From: Sterolibacterium sp.
GTDB taxonomy: Bacteria > Pseudomonadota > Gammaproteobacteria > Burkholderiales > Rhodocyclaceae
Length of the DNA: 32,521 nucleotides
Direction of reading: 5' to 3'
NCBI GenBank assembly: GCA_018062105.1
Contig: JAGOSV010000018.1
Location: forward strand, 1 to 32,521
The position numbers were made by a program, and so were the translations under genes. This document shows positions 26,067-32,521 of the stretch, piece by piece. Under the pieces are notes generated by a model, which saw nothing but the letters and a program-made list of their open reading frames with translations, had not been told where the DNA came from and did no database searches. How positions within the stretch are numbered: the first letter of the stretch is position 1; each line of letters opens with the position of its first letter.

Positions 26067-27894
26067 GAAAATCTCCCCATCCCACATTCAGAAAATGACT
26101 TTATCTCCATGATGACCAGATTCTGGCCCGGCCATCTGGTACACCTTACAGCAGCGTCAACGCCCCATCACTGCAAGTCACGGCTTCAATACCGATCAAA
26201 GTCGCCGCACAGGTCGATGTGACAATCAACAAACTGCCATCCGCCTGCTTTTCCTGCTGTACCTGGCTTTTTGTGAACGTCAGCAGGCGCACGGTGTCCG
26301 TCCCCAGCCCGCCATCCACCGTATCGAACCCCCCCGCCCCCAAATCGATCGTGTCATTACCCGCCCCGGTCTGGATGTTGTTATTGACGAAGTTGTCCTT
26401 GATCGTATCGTTGCCGCTGCCTGTGGTGACATTCTCGATGACCACACCCCAGGCAATGCCCAGGTTGTTCTCACCCGTATATAACTTGCTGCTGTTGGTT
26501 CCACTGTAAATCGAAGCAATCCAGTCGGTCAGCGTGCTGTCCGAGCGCCCTTGCTGGGCATACCACTGGGTAGTGGTAGTCTTCTGATCCTCCAGCGAAC
26601 GATAATCAACCGTTGACAGCGTTCCCGGCGTCAGATCGATCGTACAACGACCGGTTGCCGTGGAAGCATTGATCGTGTCCGTACCGCCAGCATCCCAGAT
26701 GGTCAGATATTTGTACTGATCAAAAGACAGGGCATAACTGTCCGTACTGTTGCGCGTCTGTAAATTGGCACCATACAGCGCCTGCAAACCGGCAATGTCG
26801 TCAATGTGATAACCCGTCGGATAGGCCGTAGAGCCATACTCGACATTGGCACCCTGAGTTGAACTGTTATAGGTGAAATTCGGCTTCAGATTGCGTGTCG
26901 CCGTATAGGACATGATGGTGTAGTCGTAAGTATCCGTCCCCGAAGGCACGGTTGGTGCCTCGAAACTATGTTTGAGTCCCATCGCGTGCCCCACCTCGTG
27001 CAACACGGTCAGATAGCCATACTCGCCTTGGCTGTAATGTGTCGCACCATCCGACCGGTTGGCTACGTTCAGGAACACATCCCCCATATATCCTGGTGAG
27101 GTTTCTGGACCAAAAGCGTAACCTGCCGATCCTGTCTGTGTATTGGCACTGAAGCGGATATCACCCGTCGAGCCCGAAGTCTCAGGAAAAAGCAAAGAAA
27201 CTATCTCGGCCATCTTGGGCATGACGGAGCGCACCGCCGCCATCTCATTGCTGTCGAGTGCCTGCCAGCCCGTGGTCAGGTTGCTGTCGCCGCTGTAGCT
27301 GGAATATTCGGCCGGCATGGTGACATTGAAGCTGTAGGATACTGAGGTCGTCAGCCATTTCTTATCCGGCGCATCGATCACCCCCTTGACCTCGGCTTCA
27401 TCCAGCATCTTGAGCGAAGTGATATCGCTGTCCGTCGCCGAACGCGCCGTGGCTGTGGTCATCAGAGAGGATGTACCGCCACCACCCGAACCACCCGAAC
27501 CGGAGCCCGTCGTCGTCCCGGTGTCGATCGTCACCGGTGTCACCGCACCCGCCGTCGTGGATACCGTCGCCCCACCCAGCGTCATGCCCCCCGCGCCGAC
27601 CTTCACGTCCACCGCACCATTCGTGAATACCAACTGGGTGCCATTGCTGTCATCCTGTACCGTCGTCGTCAGCACCAGCGTGGATCCACTGTAAACACTC
27701 AGCCGGTTCCCCGTCTGCTGGTAGTTGTAGGCACTCGATGCCCCCGCCAGATCCATGCGCTCGACATTGGCATCCACCGTAAACCCGGACACCCCGCTGC
27801 GCACAACGAGCCGCTCCGTTCCTGTGGAACCATAAACGGTTGCGCCAGTGGCCAACGTGAAAATATCGCCTGCCTCAAGAAATAGCTTGGCCAT
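25683..27894 (-). repeat. 384-bp direct duplication (25683-26066 and 27511-27894)
   Basis: The first 384 bp of the protease gene (27894 down to 27511) and of the small gene (26066 down to 25683) align without gaps. By eye roughly 85-90% of bases are identical and many differences are at third positions. The listed span runs from one copy to the other. This is a tandem duplication old enough to have diverged but with the reading frame held in both copies. Confidence 0.85.
26146..27894 (-). CDS. Serralysin-type (M10) zinc metalloprotease with RTX repeats
   Basis: This is probably an exported calcium-dependent metalloendopeptidase. The 582-residue product has an N-terminal beta-rich domain (1-128), a Gly/Ser-rich linker (130-143) and the catalytic domain. 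The zinc motif HEVGHAMGLKH is at 299-309, with His299, His303 and His309 as ligands and Glu300 as base; the Met-turn IMSY has Met328. RTX-like repeats follow at about 492-536 (GSGNDTIKD, GAGNDTIDLGAGGFDTV). There is no Sec signal, as expected for type I secretion, but no ABC/MFP exporter gene is in the window. ATG 27894 has GGGGA seven bases upstream. The N-terminal domain replaces the usual short propeptide and is duplicated in the next gene. It heads a three-gene minus-strand unit lying between acyl-CoA genes of the other strand. Confidence 0.93.
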   Translation of the reverse strand: MAKLFLEAGDIFTLATGATVYGSTGTERLVVRSGVSGFTVDANVERMDLAGASSAYNYQQTGNRLSVYSGSTLVLTTTVQDDSNGTQLVFTNGAVDVKVGAGGMTLGGATVSTTAGAVTPVTIDTGTTTGSGSGGSGGGGTSSLMTTATARSATDSDITSLKMLDEAEVKGVIDAPDKKWLTTSVSYSFNVTMPAEYSSYSGDSNLTTGWQALDSNEMAAVRSVMPKMAEIVSLLFPETSGSTGDIRFSANTQTGSAGYAFGPETSPGYMGDVFLNVANRSDGATHYSQGEYGYLTVLHEVGHAMGLKHSFEAPTVPSGTDTYDYTIMSYTATRNLKPNFTYNSSTQGANVEYGSTAYPTGYHIDDIAGLQALYGANLQTRNSTDSYALSFDQYKYLTIWDAGGTDTINASTATGRCTIDLTPGTLSTVDYRSLEDQKTTTTQWYAQQGRSDSTLTDWIASIYSGTNSSKLYTGENNLGIAWGVVIENVTTGSGNDTIKDNFVNNNIQTGAGNDTIDLGAGGFDTVDGGLGTDTVRLLTFTKSQVQQEKQADGSLLIVTSTCAATLIGIEAVTCSDGALTLL

Positions 27895-28231
27895 ACGTCT
27901 TTCCCCTTGAAATTTTTTTGAATCACCGTGGATGGATCACAGTGTGCTGCGCGATTCTGAACCCTATGTCATGAAGAGGCAATAACTCCATGAAAAATCA
28001 TTTTGCACCACTGATAACTACCATTGACAACTCCCATCGGGACAACTTTTCCAGCAACCACCCATGGACACATCCGAAACCAATGTGTCCGTTTGTGAAC
28101 CCCACAAACGAGCGCACCGGGCTGCGCTGTCTCTACAATTAAACGCTGCACTGGATCTTTCCGCCTCACCAATACAAGCCATACAGACCCAGTACCCACA
28201 CAGACCAACACGGACGATACGGAGTCGAACG
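27895..28231. promoter_or_regulatory. Divergent intergenic region, protease / acyl-CoA operon
   Basis: This 337-bp non-coding region lies between divergent genes. Toward the protease (minus strand), TTGCCT and CAGAAT are 17 bases apart, a weak sigma-70 pair, reading from about 27982 to 27954. Toward the acyl-CoA operon, TACAAT at 28134-28139 is a possible -10 and GGAG before 28232 is the ribosome-binding site. Two adjacent inverted repeats at 28066-28109 lie just upstream of that -10. TTGACA at 28024-28029 has no -10 partner at proper spacing. Confidence 0.45.
28066..28109. promoter_or_regulatory. Two abutting inverted repeats, candidate operator
   Basis: GGACACAT (28066-28073) and ATGTGTCC (28083-28090) form a perfect 8-bp inverted repeat with a 9-base centre. 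The very next base begins GTTTGTG (28091-28097), which pairs with CACAAAC (28103-28109) around a 5-base centre. Together they cover 44 bp just upstream of a possible -10 (28134). The arrangement suits one or two dimeric repressor sites, or tandem RNA hairpins if transcription begins further upstream. Confidence 0.5.
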
Positions 28232-29413
28232 ATGGATTTTGAATTTTCCAAGGAAGAACAGGCTTTCCTGCGTGAAGTCGATGCGTTTCTGAAAGAAAAC
28301 AACGACGTCAAATACATGGACGTGACGCGCGAGAACATGGCGCAGGTCTGCGATACGCCGGAACGCCGTGAATTCACCGGCAAGATGGCCAAGAAAGGCT
28401 GGCTGGGCATCACCTGGCCCAAGGATTGCGGCGGCCAGGACGGCGCAGGTTTCTACGAATTCCTGCTCAACGAAAAGCTCTCCTCAGTCGGCGCACCGCA
28501 GATCGGCAAAGGTGTCGGCATCATCGGCAAGACCCTCATCAAGGTCGGCTCGGAAAAGCTGAAAAAGGAATTCCTGCCCAAGATCCTCAATGCCGAAATC
28601 GAATTCGCCGTCGGCTATTCCGAGCCCCAGGCCGGTTCCGACGCCGCTGCTATGCGCCTGAAAGCCGAGCGCAAGGGCGACGGCTGGGTATTGAACGGTC
28701 AAAAAGTCTTCACCACCTCGGCGCACTTCGCCGACTGGTACTGGGTCGGCGCACGCACCGACCCGACCGCCAAGAAACACCACGGCATCACCCTGTTCCT
28801 GATCCGCATGGACGACCCGGGCCTGACCATCCACCCGATGTACACCATGGGCGCCGAGCGCACCAATGCGGTGTTCTTCGACAATGTGTTCGTGCATGAC
28901 GACTACCGTGTGGGCGAGCTCAACAAGGGCTTCCAGTACATCGCCGAAGCCCTGGACATCGAGCGCTTCACGATGTTCACCTTCTCGCCCATCCGTGGCC
29001 GCATGGAGTTGCTCGCTGATCACGTCAAGAACGGCAAGCGGGACGGCAAGCCGCTGAAGGACGATCCCGTCATTCGCCAGCGTGTTGCCCAACTGGCCAC
29101 CGAATGCGAAGTCGCCCGCGTACTGGGCGTGCAGTTCGTCGATGCCGCGCTGCACAGCAACAAAACCCCCTCCAACGAGGCCTCCGAATACAAGCTCTAC
29201 GCCACCGAACTGTCGCGCCGTCTGGCCGATACCACCATGGATATCGTTGGCCCTGGCGCGCAACTGGCCTTGCACACCCAGGATGCGCCGCTCAAGGGTC
29301 GCGCCGAGAGCTGCTACACCTACACCGTCATCGACACCATCGGCGGTGGCGCATCGGAAGTGCAGAAGAACATCATCAGCCAGCGCAAGCTCGGCCTGCC
29401 GCGCAGCTTCTGA
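28232..29413 (+). CDS. Acyl-CoA dehydrogenase, catalytic-subunit type
   Basis: This FAD enzyme should introduce an alpha,beta double bond into an acyl-CoA. The 393-residue product has the family signature GYSEPQAGSD at 128-137, the FAD/ETF region FTTSAHFADW and the C-terminal GGGASEVQKNIISQRKLGLPR. The usual medium-chain catalytic Glu near the C-terminus is Gly here, but Glu244 in ALDIERFTMF matches the position used by isovaleryl- and long-chain acyl-CoA dehydrogenases. ATG 28232 has GGAG seven bases before it. It heads an operon with a racemase, two MaoC proteins and another dehydrogenase (31707) that lacks this Glu; the two probably pair as an alpha2beta2 enzyme as in steroid side-chain catabolism. 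That pairing is inference. Confidence 0.92.
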   Translation: MDFEFSKEEQAFLREVDAFLKENNDVKYMDVTRENMAQVCDTPERREFTGKMAKKGWLGITWPKDCGGQDGAGFYEFLLNEKLSSVGAPQIGKGVGIIGKTLIKVGSEKLKKEFLPKILNAEIEFAVGYSEPQAGSDAAAMRLKAERKGDGWVLNGQKVFTTSAHFADWYWVGARTDPTAKKHHGITLFLIRMDDPGLTIHPMYTMGAERTNAVFFDNVFVHDDYRVGELNKGFQYIAEALDIERFTMFTFSPIRGRMELLADHVKNGKRDGKPLKDDPVIRQRVAQLATECEVARVLGVQFVDAALHSNKTPSNEASEYKLYATELSRRLADTTMDIVGPGAQLALHTQDAPLKGRAESCYTYTVIDTIGGGASEVQKNIISQRKLGLPRSF

Positions 29414-29435
29414 GCGCAGCGTGGAGATGCCCGGC

Positions 29436-30596
29436 ATGTCATTCCTCAAAGGTTACAACGTCCTCGACCTGGCCAGCGTCGGCCCGGCTGCGCGCGCTTC
29501 GCGCATCCTCGCCGATTACGGCATGAACATCATCAAGGTGGCCCCCGTCGCCGCCAAAGGTGCCAAGCAAATCGACCCGGTGTTCCATGCCTACGGCGCC
29601 GGGCGCGGCACCCAGAAAATCCGCGTCGACCTGAAATTGGATGCCGGCCGTGAAGCCATCCTTCGGCTGGCCAAAAGCGTCGATGTCGTCATCGAAAGCT
29701 ACCGCCCCGGCGTGGCCGCCCGTCTGGGTGTGGGCTATGAAGACCTAAAGAAGATCAACCCGAAAATCGTCTATTGCTCCACCAGTGGCTACGGCCAGGA
29801 CGGCCCCTATGCCCAGTGGGTCGGCCACGACATCAACTACCTGGCGGTCGGCGGCTTTCTCGGCTGTAGCGGCACGGATGCCGAAGGCAAGCCGGCCATT
29901 CCGGGCGCGACGGTGGCCGACAGCGCCGGTGGCGGCATGCATGCGGCCCTGTCCATCATCGCCGCCTTGCTGAATGCCGAAAAAACCGGCACGGGCAGCT
30001 ACCTGGATGTCTCGATCACCGACGGCGTGCTCAACCTCATGTCGCTGTATCTGGATCAATATCTGGCCACCGGCGAGGAAACGAAACCTAACAATGCAGT
30101 GCTGACCGGCAAATATGCCTGGTACGGCATTTACACCTGTAGCGATGGCCAGCATATTTCCGTGGGCGCGATCGAAGGCCACTTCTTCAAGAATCTCTGT
30201 CGCCTGCTCGACTGCGAAGAATTCGGCGGCAGCCAGTACGACGCGGCGAAACAGGACGACATGCGTGCCGCCTTCGCCGCCCGCTTCAAGACAAAAAGCC
30301 GCGATGAATGGGTGACCCTGCTGGCGGGTGCCGACACCTGCACCGCACCAGTGCTGTCGATTGCTGAAGTGGTAAAGAACGAGCATCTGCGTGCCCGCCA
30401 GACTTTCATGAATGCCCGCCATCCTGAAAAAGGCAGTTTCGAGCAGCTCGGGCCGGTGCTGGCGGGTGGCGAACGCGCCCAGCCAGAGCATCAAGTGGCC
30501 GCAGCCGGCAACACCGACACCGATGCCGTACTGGTGCGTGCCGGTTTTTCCCGTGACGACATCGCCGCGCTCAAGAGCAGCGGCGCGGTGGAATAA
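29436..30596 (+). CDS. Alpha-methylacyl-CoA racemase (CaiB/BaiF superfamily)
   Basis: The enzyme epimerises 2-methylacyl-CoA thioesters so that S-specific dehydrogenases can act on them. The 386-residue product has the motif GHDINYLAVGG, with His131 and Asp132, then ADSAGGGM with Asp162, and SVGAIEGHF with Glu247. These four line up with the catalytic residues I recall for the Mycobacterium tuberculosis racemase (His126, Asp127, Asp156, Glu241), so it is a racemase rather than a CoA-transferase. ATG 29436 is preferred over 29427 because GGAG at 29423-29426 gives proper spacing only for the former. It lies 22 bases after the dehydrogenase and 11 before the first MaoC gene, clearly one operon. 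Substrates could be branched isoprenoid or sterol side-chain acyl-CoAs. Confidence 0.88.
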   Translation: MSFLKGYNVLDLASVGPAARASRILADYGMNIIKVAPVAAKGAKQIDPVFHAYGAGRGTQKIRVDLKLDAGREAILRLAKSVDVVIESYRPGVAARLGVGYEDLKKINPKIVYCSTSGYGQDGPYAQWVGHDINYLAVGGFLGCSGTDAEGKPAIPGATVADSAGGGMHAALSIIAALLNAEKTGTGSYLDVSITDGVLNLMSLYLDQYLATGEETKPNNAVLTGKYAWYGIYTCSDGQHISVGAIEGHFFKNLCRLLDCEEFGGSQYDAAKQDDMRAAFAARFKTKSRDEWVTLLAGADTCTAPVLSIAEVVKNEHLRARQTFMNARHPEKGSFEQLGPVLAGGERAQPEHQVAAAGNTDTDAVLVRAGFSRDDIAALKSSGAVE

Positions 30597-30607
30597 GGAA
30601 TACGGGG

Positions 30608-31144
30608 ATGACCACAGAATATCCGCCCTCAGCCACCGATCTGCCGGCTGACGTAGAAGCCATGATTGGCCAGCCGATGTACGAAGAACAGACCGAGTTC
30701 CCCATCGAACAAGGCTATGTGCTCAATACCTGCGCTGCCTCGCAGAACGCCAATCCGCTGTACTGGCAAGCCGAGGTCGCGCAGGAGCTGGCCGGTGGCC
30801 CCATCGCACCACCTACCATGCTGTCGGTCTGGTTCCGTCCGCACTACTGGGCTCCCGGCGCAACAGGCGAGCGCACGGCCCTGATGACGCATTTTGACCT
30901 CAAGCGCCTGCTGGAACTGCCCGAAGCCGTCGTCGCCAGCAACGAAACCGTGTTTGGCGAGCCCGTCCGCATGGGCGATGTGCTGACCATCCGTCAGATC
31001 GTTCGCAGCGTGGGCGAGCTGAAAGACACCAAACTGGGCCGCGGCCGCTTCTGGACGATTGATGTCGAAACCATCAATCAGCGCGGCGAATGGGTCGGCA
31101 CGGACACCTACACCTGCCTTGGCTACAGGAAGCCCGGACAATGA
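30608..31144 (+). CDS. MaoC-like hotdog protein, probable non-catalytic hydratase subunit
   Basis: This 178-residue protein resembles the N-terminal (FAS1-like dehydratase) hotdog fold of MaoC hydratases. In the place of the catalytic Asp-x4-His it has Asn47-AlaAsnProLeu-Tyr52 (ASQNANPLYW), so both active residues are missing. The N-terminal part (MYEEQTEFPIEQGYVLNTCAAS) and the central GGPIAPPTMLSVWF are typical. It overlaps the next gene, a hotdog protein with intact residues, by ATGA (31141-31144). The two should form a heteromeric enoyl-CoA hydratase, like HadAB or ChsH1-ChsH2 of mycobacteria. ATG 30608 is preceded by a G-rich tract (ACGGGG). Confidence 0.85.
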   Translation: MTTEYPPSATDLPADVEAMIGQPMYEEQTEFPIEQGYVLNTCAASQNANPLYWQAEVAQELAGGPIAPPTMLSVWFRPHYWAPGATGERTALMTHFDLKRLLELPEAVVASNETVFGEPVRMGDVLTIRQIVRSVGELKDTKLGRGRFWTIDVETINQRGEWVGTDTYTCLGYRKPGQ

Positions 31145-31626
31145 GTGCACCTATCAAATCGTTGACCTTCGGCGAAATCAAGGAAGGACAGGCGCTGCCG
31201 TCGCTGTCGCATCAGGTGACGGCCACGACCGTGGTACTTGGCGCCATGGCCAGCCGTGACTGGCGGCCCATGCACCACGACAAGGACTTTGCGGTCAATC
31301 GCAACGGTCTGCGCGACATCTTCATCAACACGCCCACCAATGCCGCCTGGTTCGAGCGTTTCATCACCGACTGGAGTGGCCCGAAAGGTCGCCTGGGACG
31401 CATCAAGTTCAAGATGAAAAGCTCGGTTTTCCCTGGCGATGACATGACATTCAGTGGTCGCGTGCTCAAGACGGTCCTCGATGACACCGGCTGTGGCTGG
31501 GTAGACCTGGAGCTGGCCGTCTCGGTCGGCGACAAGGTCTGCACCGAATGCCAGGCACGCATGGCCGTGCCGGTCGATACAGAGGACAACCCCTGGCAAC
31601 GGCGCGGCGAACGCTGGAAGCCCTGA
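31141..31626 (+). CDS. MaoC-like hotdog protein, probable catalytic hydratase subunit
   Basis: This 161-residue single-hotdog enoyl-CoA hydratase subunit keeps the hydratase-2 dyad: Asp40-x4-His45 in ASRDWRPMHHDKDFA. The later strands (KSSVFPGDDMTFSGRVLKT and VDLELAVSVGDKVCTECQARMAVP) fit the family. The start is set by the 4-base overlap with the preceding hotdog gene. It should hydrate the 2-enoyl-CoA made by the dehydrogenases of the same operon. It is followed by an 80-base gap, without a visible terminator, before the second dehydrogenase, so the operon likely continues. Confidence 0.87.
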   Translation: MSAPIKSLTFGEIKEGQALPSLSHQVTATTVVLGAMASRDWRPMHHDKDFAVNRNGLRDIFINTPTNAAWFERFITDWSGPKGRLGRIKFKMKSSVFPGDDMTFSGRVLKTVLDDTGCGWVDLELAVSVGDKVCTECQARMAVPVDTEDNPWQRRGERWKP

Positions 31627-31706
31627 CGCTTCCCGCCAACACCCAAAACCTGCCAACCCCTTCTACCAATTTCAGCAGCCATTAACGAAACAACGAGAGG
31701 CGAACG

Positions 31707-32521
31707 ATGGATCTCAAGTTTACCGACGAACAAAACATGTTCCGTGACATGACCCGCAGTCTCTGCGCCGATTACAGCGGTGTGGATGTGGTTCGAAAGA
31801 TGGAAAACGACCCGCTCGGCCTGCCGACCGAACTGTGGGCGCAGATGAAGGAAACCGGTCTGACCGGCATTCTCGTCCCCGAAGAATTCGGTGGCATGGG
31901 CCTCAGCATGCTCGACTGTGCGGTGATCTTCGAAGAAATGGGCCGCACCCTCACCCCCGGCCCCTTCTTCTCCACCGCCGTCATGGCCGCCCTGGCGCTC
32001 AACCGCGCCGCTAGCGCGGAACAGAAGCAGGCCCTGCTGCCGAAGATCGCCAGCGGCGAGCTCATCGTCGTCCCCGCCTGGATGGAACCGGACAACGGCT
32101 ATGGCCCCGAAGGCGTGCAGCTGCGCGCTAAAGAAGAAGGCGGCAACTACATCATCAACGGCACCAAGCGTCACGTTTTCTGCGGTGCAGCCGCGCAAAA
32201 GCTGCTGGTGCTGGTGCGAACGGGCGATGCTGCGGAAGACATCGATCTCCTGCTCGTCGACGTCAACGCTGCGGGCGTTACGCTCGAACAGCAAAAATCC
32301 ATGGCCTCCGACACGCAACATCGCGTGACCTTCAATAACGTCAAGGTTCCGGTGGCTGATCGCGTCGGCGCGGCCAAATCCGGCTGGCAAACCTGGAACG
32401 CCGTCATGCACGACGGCATCATCCTGCTGGCCGCTTTTGCCGCCGGTGGTGCCGAGCGCGCGCTGGAAATCACCGTCCAGTATTCCAAGGATCGCCAACA
32501 GTTCGACAAGCCGCTGGGACA
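31707..32521 (+). CDS. Acyl-CoA dehydrogenase, second subunit, 3' end cut by window
   Basis: The first 271 residues of a second acyl-CoA dehydrogenase are present. ATG 31707 has GAGAGG six bases upstream and the same CGAACG-ATGGAT context as the dehydrogenase at 28232. The N-terminal helical domain (LCADYSG, PEEFGGMGLSMLDCAVIFEEMGR) and the start of the C-terminal domain (YSKDRQQFDKPLG at 259-271, with the Arg that contacts FAD) are clear. The usual TEPxAGSD signature is replaced by MEPDNGYGPEG, and the position equal to Glu244 of the other dehydrogenase is Ile (HDGIILLA). It therefore looks like the partner that binds FAD but does not supply the base. The C-terminal region, where another catalytic Glu could sit, is outside the window. 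Confidence 0.9.
   Translation, partial: MDLKFTDEQNMFRDMTRSLCADYSGVDVVRKMENDPLGLPTELWAQMKETGLTGILVPEEFGGMGLSMLDCAVIFEEMGRTLTPGPFFSTAVMAALALNRAASAEQKQALLPKIASGELIVVPAWMEPDNGYGPEGVQLRAKEEGGNYIINGTKRHVFCGAAAQKLLVLVRTGDAAEDIDLLLVDVNAAGVTLEQQKSMASDTQHRVTFNNVKVPVADRVGAAKSGWQTWNAVMHDGIILLAAFAAGGAERALEITVQYSKDRQQFDKPLG

Noticed and set aside
28024..28029. Perfect TTGACA as the promoter of the acyl-CoA operon
   Set aside because: No -10-like hexamer lies 16-18 bases downstream, so I do not call a promoter from it.
29436..30596. Reading this gene as a plain CoA-transferase
   Set aside because: GHDINY, the following Asp, and GAIEGHF with its Glu match the racemase branch, while the gene at 23506 lacks them.

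Overview
The window reads as a GC-rich chromosomal segment of a Gram-negative proteobacterium, most likely a betaproteobacterium. This is inferred from gene content: LPS inner-core genes, an aceE-aceF-lpd operon whose E3 carries its own lipoyl domain, a TonB-dependent receptor, and acyl-CoA catabolic genes. No rRNA, tRNA, insertion sequence, phage gene or CRISPR array was seen. Coding density is high, with many 4-base ATGA/GTGA overlaps.

Layout. 1-2846 (+): the 3' part of an HMG-CoA lyase gene followed by acetoacetyl-CoA synthetase, the ketone-body end of leucine/isovalerate breakdown. 2916-3374 (+): speD (polyamine synthesis), closed by a strong bidirectional terminator. 3601-6309 (-): a 902-residue lipoprotein ending in five cysteine-rich repeats, with no function I recognise. 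6474-10733: an LPS/saccharide block, with a UDP-glucuronate 4-epimerase and a family-2 glycosyltransferase on the minus strand, divergent over 14 bp from waaC-waaA on the plus strand. 10745-14600 (-): a cytoplasmic hybrid histidine kinase (HisKA-HATPase-REC-Hpt) overlapping a REC-PAS-GGDEF-EAL regulator whose GGDEF motif is degenerate. 14814-17129 (+): a TonB receptor carrying the CxxxM and HxM residues expected of the OprC/NosA copper receptors. 17215-23104 (-): the pyruvate dehydrogenase operon aceE-aceF-lpdA.

23506-32521: two acyl-CoA blocks on the plus strand separated by a minus-strand trio. The first block is a single class III CoA-transferase gene, possibly translated by coupling to a 19-codon leader ORF. 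The trio is an M10 metalloprotease with RTX repeats, a 155-residue protein that is a copy of the protease N-terminal domain only, and a Sec-secreted protein of unknown function. The second block is an operon of acyl-CoA dehydrogenase, alpha-methylacyl-CoA racemase, two MaoC-like hotdog proteins and a second acyl-CoA dehydrogenase that runs off the window. In that block one dehydrogenase keeps the isovaleryl-type catalytic Glu and the other does not, and one hotdog protein keeps the hydratase Asp/His pair and the other does not. This suggests heteromeric enzymes of the kind known from steroid side-chain degradation, with the racemase supplying the correct alpha-methyl isomer.

The least explained items are the repeat lipoprotein (its core may be a BPI/TULIP-like fold, a guess from sequence character only), the protease/domain-only/secreted-protein operon, the receptor beside a c-di-GMP signalling pair, and the racemase-heteromer operon with two adjacent inverted repeats in front of it.
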